Source: PFL42 sp963789825 (GTDB lineage: Bacteria; Chloroflexota; Anaerolineae; Anaerolineales; E44-bin32). Taken from it: DNA of 64,000 nt. Made by a program: the position numbers and the translations under genes. The stretch's first letter is position 1, and each line of letters opens with the position of its first letter. Positions 9,588-17,750 of this stretch are shown in pieces. The notes under the pieces were generated by a model. It ran no database searches. It was not told the DNA's origin and saw only the letters and a program-made list of their open reading frames with translations. The stretch lies in assembly GCA_963789825.1 (NCBI GenBank), contig CAWBME010000006.1, forward strand, positions 1 to 64,000, read 5' to 3'.

Positions 9588-10319
9588 ATGCGCAACGTGT
9601 GGACGATCGCCGTGCGCGAACTGCGCCACTACTTCGTCTCACCGGTCGCCTACGCCCTGGCCTTCATGGTCTTCCTCATCCTGGGCGTCATCTTCTTCAT
9701 GAACGTTTCCTTCGGACTGCAGTCCGGCTCCGTCAGCCCGGACGGCCGAATCGTGATGGGCCCCCTGGTCACCATCCTGCTGTTCATCACGCCGGCAATC
9801 ACCATGCGCCTGATCGCCGATGAGTACCGCATGGGCACCTTCGAGCTGCTGCTCACCGCGCCCGTGCGGGACTGGGAGTTGGTGGTGGGCAAGTGGCTTG
9901 GCTCGATGCTGTTCATGCTGAGCATCCTGTTGGTGACCTGGGCTTACCCACTGATCCTGCACCGCATGTCGACACCCGGGATTGACCAAGGGATCCTGCT
10001 GGCATCCACGCTTGGCATCGTGCTGATGGTGGCCGCCATGCTGGCCATCGGAGTGATGGTGTCGGCCTTTTTCCGCAACCCACTGGCGGCATTCTTCACC
10101 AGCCTGGCCGTGCTCCTGGTGTTGTGGATCGCAGGCGGCCTTGGTTCAGGATCCGGCGTGGCCGGTGATATCGCCCGGCAGCTGAGCTTCGTCGATCACT
10201 TCTACGGCAGCTTCTACCGCGGGCTGATCAGCCTGACCGATGCACTGTACTACGTGAGCCTGACCGTGCTGGCGCTCTTCCTGGGCAGCCAGGCGGTGGA
10301 GGCGCGCAGGTGGGGCTAG
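9588..10319 (+). CDS. ABC-2 type permease (GldF-like)
   Basis: This 243-residue membrane protein begins MRNVWTIAVRELRHYFVSPVAYAL, the usual N-terminus of GldF-like ABC-2 permeases (cytoplasmic helix and first membrane span). About six membrane segments follow, and the central loop TMRLIADEYRMGTFELLLTAPV is a strong family marker (interaction with the ATPase). It starts two bases after the ATPase stop and ends one base before the next gene, so it is co-translated. It should form the channel of the exporter together with the 8647 ATPase. Confidence 0.93.
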   Translation: MRNVWTIAVRELRHYFVSPVAYALAFMVFLILGVIFFMNVSFGLQSGSVSPDGRIVMGPLVTILLFITPAITMRLIADEYRMGTFELLLTAPVRDWELVVGKWLGSMLFMLSILLVTWAYPLILHRMSTPGIDQGILLASTLGIVLMVAAMLAIGVMVSAFFRNPLAAFFTSLAVLLVLWIAGGLGSGSGVAGDIARQLSFVDHFYGSFYRGLISLTDALYYVSLTVLALFLGSQAVEARRWG

Positions 10320-10320
10320 C

Positions 10321-11871
10321 GTGAACCGATCCCGCTTGGCATCGATCGCCTACGCCGCGACAGCCGTGCTGCTGCTGGCCAGCCTCGCCTGGTACGTGGT
10401 CAGTCGGGAGGCGGACCGCTATGTACAGGTCGGTCTGGCGCTGGCGCTGCTGGCGCTGGCGGCGGCCGTGCTGCTGGACCCGCAGCGGGTACGGCGGGGG
10501 CTCAGCGGACGCCAGGCGCGCTACGGGAGCAATGCAGCCTTGCTCACGGTGGCTGTCCTCGGCATCCTGGGCGTGGCCAATTTCCTGGCCTTCAACAACC
10601 CGCAGTCTCTTGACCTGACGGAGACGAAGGATTTCAGCCTGACTCCCGAGACGCTGCTGATCCTCGACCAGTTGCAGCAACCGGTGCAGCTCATCGGCTT
10701 CTTCACGGCGGACTCGGTCGACGGGCGCGATCTCTCCACCGCGCTGTTCGAGGCCTATCAGCGCAACGGCCGAGGCAAGCTCAGCTACGAGTTCGTCGAT
10801 CCGCGAGCCAATCCGATCGCGGCCGACCGCTATGGCGTCCAGCGCGACGCCAGCGTCGTGGTCGCGGCGGGCAGCGCCTCTGAAGTGCTCTCCTATCCCA
10901 GCGAGGAAGAGCTGACCGGGGCCATCCTGCGCCTGACCAACCCGGAAGAACGCAAGGTGTACTTCATCGTCGGGCACGGTGAGCGCGACCTGGAGGCGGT
11001 GGATGACGCCGGCTACAGCGAGGTGCGCCGGGCGCTGCAGGCCAAGAACTACCAGGTCGAATCGCTCAGTCCGCTCAGCGAAGGCGCCATCCCGCAGGAT
11101 GCACTCGCCGTCGTGATCGCTGGACCGACGGTGGACCTGGCGCCGGTCGAGGCGAAGCTGATCCAGGACTACCTTGCCCGGGGGGGTGCGCTGGTGCTGC
11201 TTTCCGAACCGACGGCGGCGCTGGCGGCGGCCCAACCGTTGGACCCGCTCGGCCAGTACCTCAAGCAGGAATGGGGCATCGTGTTCCAGGACGATCTGGT
11301 GCTCGACCTGAACTCCTCCTTGCCGCTGACCGCCATCGCCGCCGAGTACGGCGAGCATCCGATCACCACCCGCCTGCGCAACCTGCGTTCGTACTTCCCT
11401 TCGGCGCGCAGCCTGCGCCTGGAGGCGGTCGAGAATCCGCTGATGCAGCCGCTGCCCCTGGTGCTCACGGCGACCAACTCGTGGGGGGAGGCCGACTACG
11501 CTGGCCTCACCGGAGGGGGGAATCTTGCCTTTGACGAGGGCGAGGACGTGGCCGGACCGATGCTGCTGGCAGCGGCGGCTGAGGATCTCGAGACGGGTTC
11601 GCGGGTCGTCGTGATCGGCGACTCGGATTTCGCCGCCAATGCAGATTTCCTTGGCCTTGGGAATGGAGATCTGTTGGTCAACAGCATCGACTGGGCAGCG
11701 CGCCAAGACAAACTGATCAGCCTGACGCCCAAGCCGGCGATCTCGCGCTTCGTGCTGCCGCCGTCTACCCAGACGATTGGTGGCATCTTCCTGATCACGG
11801 TGGTCTTGATCCCGGCCGCCGTGCTGGCTGCCGGAGCCTACGTGTGGTGGAGCCGGCGCAGGCGCGGATGA
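10321..11871 (+). CDS. GldG-like ABC exporter auxiliary protein
   Basis: The 516 residues comprise two or three N-terminal membrane helices, a large extracytoplasmic region and a C-terminal helix ending in a basic tail (WWSRRRRG). The block SLDLTETKDFSLTPETLLILDQLQQPVQLIGFF is typical of the GldG/ABC_transp_aux family (DUF7088 followed by an inactive hydrolase-like fold). KVYFIVGHGERDLE and VVIGDSDFAANADF are further conserved sites. The start GTG 10321 overlaps nothing and follows the permease stop by one base. It probably handles the exported substrate outside the membrane. The substrate is unknown. Confidence 0.88.
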   Translation: MNRSRLASIAYAATAVLLLASLAWYVVSREADRYVQVGLALALLALAAAVLLDPQRVRRGLSGRQARYGSNAALLTVAVLGILGVANFLAFNNPQSLDLTETKDFSLTPETLLILDQLQQPVQLIGFFTADSVDGRDLSTALFEAYQRNGRGKLSYEFVDPRANPIAADRYGVQRDASVVVAAGSASEVLSYPSEEELTGAILRLTNPEERKVYFIVGHGERDLEAVDDAGYSEVRRALQAKNYQVESLSPLSEGAIPQDALAVVIAGPTVDLAPVEAKLIQDYLARGGALVLLSEPTAALAAAQPLDPLGQYLKQEWGIVFQDDLVLDLNSSLPLTAIAAEYGEHPITTRLRNLRSYFPSARSLRLEAVENPLMQPLPLVLTATNSWGEADYAGLTGGGNLAFDEGEDVAGPMLLAAAAEDLETGSRVVVIGDSDFAANADFLGLGNGDLLVNSIDWAARQDKLISLTPKPAISRFVLPPSTQTIGGIFLITVVLIPAAVLAAGAYVWWSRRRRG

Positions 11872-11884
11872 GGCCAGGCAAGCG

Positions 11885-12463
11885 ATGATCCGACGCAGCA
11901 CCTGGTATGCCTTGGGCGTCCTGGCCGCCGTGGTTGTGGCGGCGGTGGTCTGGTCACGTACTGGCGGGGCACAGCGGGCTGAGCTATCGGACCTCCCGCC
12001 GACGCCTTCGCCGCTGTGGACGGTCGAGTCCAACACGGTCGAGCAGTTGGTCATCGAGAGCGGTGAAGGTGAGGTGCTGCTGGCGGCTGCGCGGGACGCC
12101 TCTGCCGGATGGGTGCTCAGGCAACCGCAAGCCGGGCCGGCGGATGCCGGGCGGCTGGAACGGGCGGTGAGCTGGCTGGCCAGCCCACCGGTGAGGGCGG
12201 AGCTGGAGGCCCCCGACGACCTGACCCCCTTCGAGCTCGACCCGCCGCGCTACCGTGTGCGTTTGGTCACCCGCCAGGGGAGTGAGCAGACCTTCGGCAT
12301 CGGCCGCCAGGCGCCGACGGGCGACACGGTGTACGCCATGATGCCGGGCAGGACGGGGATCGCATTGTTGAGCAGCTTTGGGGTAGAGGAAGTGCTCGGT
12401 CTTCTCGAGCCCCTCCCGCTCCCGGCAACCGGAATGCCAAGTGGTGGAACGGCCGAACCTTAG
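11885..12463 (+). CDS. DUF4340 protein, last gene of the GldFG-type operon
   Basis: This 192-residue protein has one N-terminal membrane helix (ALGVLAAVVVAAVVW) and an extracytoplasmic domain. The WTVESNTVEQLVIES start of the domain and FELDPPRYRVRLVTRQGSEQTFGIGR match DUF4340, a family that regularly follows gldG-like genes. The enzymatic role is unknown; it is presumed an accessory of the exporter. It starts 13 bases after the GldG-like gene. It is shorter than many DUF4340 proteins, which can carry several domain copies. Confidence 0.8.
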   Translation: MIRRSTWYALGVLAAVVVAAVVWSRTGGAQRAELSDLPPTPSPLWTVESNTVEQLVIESGEGEVLLAAARDASAGWVLRQPQAGPADAGRLERAVSWLASPPVRAELEAPDDLTPFELDPPRYRVRLVTRQGSEQTFGIGRQAPTGDTVYAMMPGRTGIALLSSFGVEEVLGLLEPLPLPATGMPSGGTAEP

Positions 12464-12504
12464 GATGTCCAGACGTGTCGACCCACAATGCCGGGCACGC
12501 CGGA

Positions 12505-12533
12505 TTGATTCGGGGCCGGATTGACTGTATTCT
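12505..12533 (+). promoter_or_regulatory. Possible promoter of the sigma factor gene
   Basis: TTGATT (12505-12510), 17-bp spacer, TATTCT (12528-12533). A start near 12540 would leave only a few bases before ATG 12544, that is a nearly leaderless mRNA. The boxes match the consensus only partly. Confidence 0.35.
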
Positions 12534-12543
12534 GGAAGTGAGA

Positions 12544-13821
12544 ATGGCCAAGATGCGCAGGAAGACAACGACTGAGAAGACGATGCGGCTGCCCCTGCCG
12601 GGGGTAGATGACGAGCCGAGTCCACTGGATGCGGTGATCGAGGAACCCCCGGCCGCGGAGGAGGAGAATCCAGCGATCGAGCAGTTGATCGAGCTCGGCC
12701 GGGAGAGAGGCTTCGTCACCATCGATGACATCCTCTCGTTCTTCCCGGAGGCCGAGCGCGACCTGGATCAGCTGGAAGAGTCCTACGCCGCGTTGCTTGC
12801 GGCCGGGATCCCGTACCTGGATGAAGTAGCCGAGGTCGAGGACCTGGCCGACGACGATGGCGTCGAGGAGGATGCTGGGCCGCCGGAAGCCGGCGATGAC
12901 CTGGTCCACCTGGACGCGGATGACACCGTCGGGCTGTACCTCAAGGAGGTTGGGCGCGTTCCGCTGCTCACCGCCGAGCAGGAGGTCTCCCTGGCCAAGC
13001 GCATCGAGCGTGGGCGCAAGGCGCGCGAGGAGCTGGCAGCCGGCCCGGTGTCGGCCAAGCGGCGGCGCGAGCTGCGACTGCTGATCGAGGATGGCTGGGC
13101 AGCGCGCGAGCATCTGATCACCGCCAACTCGCGCCTGGTGATCAGCGTGGCCAAGAAGTACATGGGGCGCGGCGTCCCCTTCCTCGACCTGATCCAGGAG
13201 GGGAACATCGGCCTGATCCGTGCCGCCAAGAAGTTCGACTACCGCCGCGGCCACAAGTTCTCGACCTACGCCACCTGGTGGATTCGCCAGGCGGTCACCC
13301 GGGCCATCGCCGATCAAGGGCGTACGATCCGCGTGCCGGTGCACATGGGTGATCAGATCAACAAGCTGCTGCGCGTCTCGCATCAGCTGACCCAGCGCCT
13401 CGGCCGCGATCCATCGACCGATGAGTTGGCAGATGCGCTGACGGTCGCGCCCAAGAAGGTCGAGAACATGATCCAGGTGGCGCGCCGGCCGCTGTCGCTC
13501 GAGACGCCGACCGACGAGGACGAGGACTCGGTGCTGGGAGATTTCATCCAGGATGAGGAGTCGCTCGCCCCGGCAGAGGCCGTCACGCAGAATTTGCTGC
13601 GCGAGCATCTGGCCGAAGTGCTCAACATGCTCCCGCCGCGCGAAGTGCGCATCCTGCAGCTGCGCTACGGCCTGCTCGATGGCCAGAGCTACACCCTGGA
13701 AGAGGTCGGGCGCAAGATGGGCGTGACGCGCGAGCGCGTGCGCCAGATCGAGGCCCAAGCCCTTAGCCGCCTGCGCCATCCCAGCCATCGGCGCAAGCTT
13801 GCCGACTACCTGCGCGACTAG
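12544..13821 (+). CDS. sigA: RNA polymerase sigma factor SigA/RpoD
   Basis: This is the housekeeping sigma factor, 425 residues from ATG 12544. It has a short region-1.1-like domain (AIEQLIELGRERGFVTIDDI) after an acidic N-terminus, region 1.2 (DDTVGLYLKEVGRVPLLT), region 2 with the core-binding and -10-melting helix (ANSRLVISVAKKYMGRG; YATWWIRQAVTRAI), region 3 and region 4 with VTRERVRQIEAQAL, the -35-binding helix-turn-helix. The long non-conserved insert of proteobacterial RpoD is absent. A longer frame runs from GTG 12475, but ATG 12544 suits the family and follows GGAAG. It sits ten bases after the exporter operon and ends 33 bp before a hairpin array. An alternative group-1 or group-2 sigma cannot be excluded. 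Confidence 0.93.
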   Translation: MAKMRRKTTTEKTMRLPLPGVDDEPSPLDAVIEEPPAAEEENPAIEQLIELGRERGFVTIDDILSFFPEAERDLDQLEESYAALLAAGIPYLDEVAEVEDLADDDGVEEDAGPPEAGDDLVHLDADDTVGLYLKEVGRVPLLTAEQEVSLAKRIERGRKAREELAAGPVSAKRRRELRLLIEDGWAAREHLITANSRLVISVAKKYMGRGVPFLDLIQEGNIGLIRAAKKFDYRRGHKFSTYATWWIRQAVTRAIADQGRTIRVPVHMGDQINKLLRVSHQLTQRLGRDPSTDELADALTVAPKKVENMIQVARRPLSLETPTDEDEDSVLGDFIQDEESLAPAEAVTQNLLREHLAEVLNMLPPREVRILQLRYGLLDGQSYTLEEVGRKMGVTRERVRQIEAQALSRLRHPSHRRKLADYLRD

Positions 13822-13854
13822 CCCAGCCTTCCAGCCAACTTACCCCCACACACG

Positions 13855-14232
13855 AGCCCGCCCCCCGGCGGGCTGATCGCTGCCCCCACACCCCAGCCCG
13901 CTCCCCCGGCGGGCTGATCGCTGCCTCCACACCCCAGCCCGCGCACCGGCGGGCTGATCTATGCCCCCACACCCCAGCCCGCTCACCGGCGGACTGATCA
14001 TGGCCCGCGCATCGCCAGCCCGCTCCCTCGGCGGGCTGATCTCTGCCCGCGCACGACCTCCGCCCGCATCCTCCGGCGAGCTGATCTCGCCCCACACCCC
14101 AGCCCGCTCGCCCGGCGACATCTTCCCACACCCAGCCCGCGCCGGCGAGCTGATCTCTGCCCACACCCCAGCCCGCTCACCGGCGGGCTGATCTTGCCCC
14201 CACACCCCAGCCCGCTCCCCCGGCGGGGGAGC
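13855..14232. repeat. Tandem array of about ten ~40-bp units, each a hairpin
   Basis: Units begin at 13855, 13895, 13936, 13976, 14017, 14061, 14101, 14134, 14170 and 14209, giving a period of mostly 40-41 bp (33-36 in two late units). Each has an inverted repeat, AGCCCGC and GCGGGCT around a short C-rich loop, then GATC and a spacer similar to TGCCCCCACACCCC. Stems in units 6-8 and 10 are partly degenerate. The array starts 33 bp after the sigma factor stop. Open frames through it are repeat translations, not genes. It is not a CRISPR, because the spacers are near-identical. Possible roles are serial transcription termination or a structured 3' end. Confidence 0.85.
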
Positions 14233-14436
14233 GGGAGCCGGGGGAGTGCCTCCCCCGCACCCCCAGCAAGCGGCGGGCGGTGGAGTCCCCGATTGGTGCA
14301 TCGAGCCGCCGCTAGATTCTCCCGTCGAGGTCCAGAGTGCCGCCTTGGCGCCTTCCTGCCACGGCCGCGTGGAGCGATCCGGCACTCGCGCGGCGGTTCG
14401 TGCCAAGACAGGAATGCCCCACAATCCGCCGCCTGC

Positions 14437-14476
14437 GGGGGTGGGGGGAGGGGGTGCAGGGGGCATGGGGGGCGGG
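14437..14476 (+). other. Potential G-quadruplex (six G-runs)
   Basis: Successive runs of five or six guanines are separated by one to four bases on the plus strand, with a final GGG. This exceeds the usual four runs of three required for a G-quadruplex. Confidence 0.5.
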
Positions 14477-14495
14477 AGTGCAATTCCCGCCCCCC
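14467..14495. terminator. 11-bp GC hairpin in the gene-free region
   Basis: The arms GGGGGGCGGGA (14467-14477) and TCCCGCCCCCC (14485-14495) pair perfectly around a 7-nt loop. It could end transcription from either side, but no U-tract follows on either strand, so termination is only possible. Confidence 0.35.
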
Positions 14496-14929
14496 GACCC
14501 CCTGGAAAGGAATTTGGAGCGCTTGCGGCTAACGTGATCTTGGAATGCCGGTGTTCACCCACTGGGTCCTGCGCGGCGCTGACGTCGAACGACGATCAGA
14601 CCCATCGGGTTGCAGACGCGAAAGCAAGCTGGGTCAGGAGGATCGGTCATTCACCCGCGCGCCGTGTCGTGCCGTGGCTGTGAGATGCGGGGCATCCGAC
14701 GCTTGCCGGGGTGGGGGGAAGGTGGTTTGGAGTGCGGCCTCCTCCGCTTCGCTCCGGGGATTCTCAGCGAGCCTTCGAATCCCTCCCGCCAGCCCCCAGT
14801 GTCAATCAAACTAGGGAGAGCCGACTCGAGCTGCCTAACCCCTCAGACAACAGCATGATCGCATGGCCGCCATGACGAGCGGTGTGCGGCTACGCTGTCG
14901 GGGTGCGGTGCTCGGGTGCTGAGCAGGGG

Positions 14930-16228
14930 TCAGGTGGAGGCTGCGCTAGACTTGGCAATCAGCGCTGTTCGCATGGCGCGTAGCCCGAGTGAGAGCGCCA
15001 GGGCGATCCACAGGCACATCAAAGGGACGAGGGGCAGGTAGTAGCGCTGGAAGGCGAGCGGGACTGCGGCGAGCAGGCCAACCACCTGGGCCAGGGTGAG
15101 CAGAAGCAGCAGCGCCGCGTCTCGGCGGACCCCTGGCTGGGGGCTGGCTAGGCGGCGCAGCCCGAGGGCGATGCCCAGCAGAGCCAGCAGCAGCCTGGCC
15201 ACTCCGCCAATAGGATCGCGCAGCAGACCCGTCAACGGATGGGTGAGATAGGCTTGCTGTGCCGCAGCCAACGCCAGGTCGTAGTTGGCAGCCTCGCGCA
15301 CCTGCGGGGATGAGACAAACACGGCCGCGACCAGGCCGGCGGCCCGCTCAGCCGGAGAGTGCAGCCCCTGCGAGCCGCCCAACGCGGCGAAGTCCGCGAC
15401 CTGCTCGGTCACCAGCCGCCTGCGTTCGGCGGCCATCGCCGTCAAGGTGGCAACGGGTTGGCGCCAGGCAACCGGATTGAGGGCTACCCATACCCCGATC
15501 AGCACGGCACAGCAGGCGGCCAGACGCCGACCGGTGTGGCCGGCATGGCCGGGGCTCCATCCCGCACCGAGCAGGCCGACCGGGAGCAGCGGCAGCGTAG
15601 ACTGCTTGGTGGCCAGGGCGAGCCCGAGGCACAATCCCGTCAACCATGGGAACCGGTCGCCCCAGAGCACGCCGACCACAACCAGGCTGACGGCGAGCAC
15701 CAGCGCCCCTTCCGCCATGGACCGACGGCCGTGCAGCAAGACCAGGGCATCCGTGGCGAGCAGCAATGCTGCCAACAACCCGGTCGACGTGCCGCCCAGC
15801 CGGCGTCCGGCGAGGAAGAGCGGGATCAGGCTCAGTGCGACCAGCGCGGTGCTCGCCAGTCGGGCCGAGTGCAGCAGCCCGGCGGAAGGCACGGCACCCC
15901 GCTGCTGGTTCGCTTCCCACGAGGCGTGCCAATCCCAATCCGCCGGCAGCGCCTCGGCCAGATAGCCGGAAGCGCTGCGCCCAATCGCCAGAATGTATTT
16001 CGCCAGGGGAGCGTTGAGCAGCCGGTAGGACATCTCGGGCGTGATGGCTGCTCCGGTGTAGGACAGCGAGCCCGGATCGGACACAAACCGCTCAAGTTCC
16101 TCACTCTGCACGAGCCAGGACGTTTCGTCGGGATGGAACGGGAGGGTGTCAACTCCCAAGAATAGGAATGCCGCCAGCAGGGCGATGACCAGGCCGGCGA
16201 CCCAGCGTGCCCCAGTTGGGGGCCTCAT
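14930..16228 (-). CDS. GT39/PMT-like membrane glycosyltransferase
   Basis: This 432-residue protein has about ten membrane segments. The first outer loop carries LPFHPDETSWLVQSEELERF, with the DE pair expected for the GT-C catalytic acid (PMT/ArnT type). RRSMAEGALVLAVSL and ATKQSTLPLLPVGLLGAG are conserved PMT_2 positions. Such enzymes move a sugar from polyprenyl phosphate to an acceptor on the outer face. Its start ATG overlaps the stop of the upstream minus gene by ATGA, so the two are coupled. It has no frame change. Donor and acceptor are unknown. Confidence 0.82.
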   Translation of the reverse strand: MRPPTGARWVAGLVIALLAAFLFLGVDTLPFHPDETSWLVQSEELERFVSDPGSLSYTGAAITPEMSYRLLNAPLAKYILAIGRSASGYLAEALPADWDWHASWEANQQRGAVPSAGLLHSARLASTALVALSLIPLFLAGRRLGGTSTGLLAALLLATDALVLLHGRRSMAEGALVLAVSLVVVGVLWGDRFPWLTGLCLGLALATKQSTLPLLPVGLLGAGWSPGHAGHTGRRLAACCAVLIGVWVALNPVAWRQPVATLTAMAAERRRLVTEQVADFAALGGSQGLHSPAERAAGLVAAVFVSSPQVREAANYDLALAAAQQAYLTHPLTGLLRDPIGGVARLLLALLGIALGLRRLASPQPGVRRDAALLLLLTLAQVVGLLAAVPLAFQRYYLPLVPLMCLWIALALSLGLRAMRTALIAKSSAAST

Positions 16229-17750
16229 GGCGCGGCAGCCGCGCGGAAGATCAGCATGCCCTGACTGCCGTAGATGTCAGTGGGGATTTCGTCCACCAGT
16301 TCGTACGCAGCCAGGAAGCCCGGGTCCCGGAGCAGCGTGTTGCGGCCATACACTTCGAGCATCACCAGCCAGGTGGGGCGGAGGTCGAGGATCAAGTCCG
16401 TGGAAATGGCGTAGTTGATGACGTACGCCTCAGGTGGCAACGGGTAGTAGCCGCTGGCTGCGGGCGTGATCAGCCCCACCGTGTCGAGCATGCGGGCCGA
16501 GGTGAAGTAGCCCAGCGCCCCGATGTCGCCCGCGGCCAGCACATCGCCTTCGGCGAGCTGAGGCTTGAGGCGCTCGGCCACCTGCTGGTAGATCCCCTCC
16601 AAGGCGATGTAGGCCATGCGCGGCGCCGGCCGCCGGGGTCCGTGGTCAGGCGTCAGCGCCCAGCCGTTCAACAGGAGCAGCAAGGCCGGAACGCCGAAGG
16701 CGTACGCCAGGCGTGGATGCCTGAGGTCGCGGGCGACCCGCTCGACTCCGATGAAGATCCCCAGCAGGTACACGGGCAGCGGGGGGGCGAGGTACCAACG
16801 AAAGAGCAGCGGGTTGGCGATGGCATAGGCGAGAAAGAAGACGGCCGGATAGGCGAGCATCGGCCAAGCCCCGAGATTGCGCCGCAAGACCGCGATCGAG
16901 CCGAGGAGGTACAGCGCTGGGTAGAGCACCAGGCCGACCCACAGCCAAGCTGGGGCCGAACGCCAGGTGTTCCATGAAAGGCGTTCCGAAGTGCTGCAGC
17001 AGCCGAACGAAGGCTGCTTCGGACGGAAGCTGATAGGCAACCGCCTTGGCGGCAATCGTCTGCGGCAGCGGGTTGCCATAGCTCGCCCAGCCAAAGGCGC
17101 CCCACAACGCTAGCGGGACGAGCGCAGCTGCGAGCTCTCTCCAGCGGATCGGCAGGGGTTCAGGATTCCAGCGGCCCACGGGAAGGCTGCGCCGAATTCG
17201 CTCGACGGCCAACGGAGCCAGGAACAGCAGGGCGTCGGGACGCGTCAGCAGGCTCAGCGCGCCGAACAGCGCCGCACGGACCGGCCGCTCCGCCGAATGG
17301 AAGTAGAATGTCGCCAGCATGCAGGCGACAAACAGGCTGGTCTCCATGCCGCCGATGGCGAAGGTGACAGACCAGGGCGCGATGGCCCACGCCAGGGCGG
17401 CCAGCACGCCCGCCAACCCCCAACTCAGACGCCGGCCGAGCAGCACGAGCAGGGCGCAGTTCACTCCATCCAGCAGGGCGTTCAAGATGACGGCGATCTG
17501 GGGCAGGGTGACGCCCGCTAGGCCGGGGATCGGCGACGACGCCGGCGAGCAGCAGCGCGAATGCCGGGGTGGTGGTGCCGAGCACGGCTTCCCCGGGGTT
17601 GTACACCAGCCCGTTGCCAGCGAGCAGGTTCTGCGCGTAACGAAAGGTGATGTAGGCGTCATCGATGATGCGCGGGCCGGGTAGCAGGCGCAAACCGATG
17701 GCGAGCAGCCCAATCCACAGGGCAGGATGGCTGAGGATCCGCCGGGTCAT
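16225..17750 (-). CDS. GT-C-like membrane glycosyltransferase with two frameshifts
   Basis: The repaired protein has about 508 residues and starts MTRRILSHPALWIGLL. The first loop holds RIIDDAYITFRYAQNLLAGNG, with the acidic pair plus the TFRYAQN motif of this GT-C subgroup. Then come FAIGGMETSLF and LTRPDALLFLAPL, and a C-terminal extracytoplasmic domain with DIGALGYFTSARMLDTVGL. Frame changes near 17530 and 16948 both sit in CCCC runs and each equals one extra C, so indel errors are likely. It is a paralogue of the gene at 28407-29894 (DDAWIHQTYARN, SGMETLLLAL, DIGALGYFGERATLDLAGL). The start codon directly abuts that of the divergent gene (CATATG at 17748-17753). Confidence 0.78.

Larger units (their letters stand above)
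14233..14928. other. Gene-free G-rich intergenic region
   Basis: Nearly 700 bp without a credible gene on either strand. It contains a short hairpin at 14240-14256 (7-bp stem GGGGGAG/CTCCCCC), the G-run cluster and 11-bp hairpin listed separately, and otherwise unstructured GC-rich sequence up to the stop of the next minus-strand gene. Confidence 0.6.

Noticed and set aside
10228..12054. A 608-codon open frame on minus
   Set aside because: Antisense shadow of the GldG-like gene; no ribosome site or domain.
13855..14232. CRISPR array
   Set aside because: Period about 40 with near-identical spacers and imperfect palindromic units; no unique spacers and no cas genes.
13840..14562. Repeat protein encoded on minus through the hairpin array
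   Set aside because: The peptide repeats simply translate the DNA repeats, all frames are similarly open, and there is no start context.
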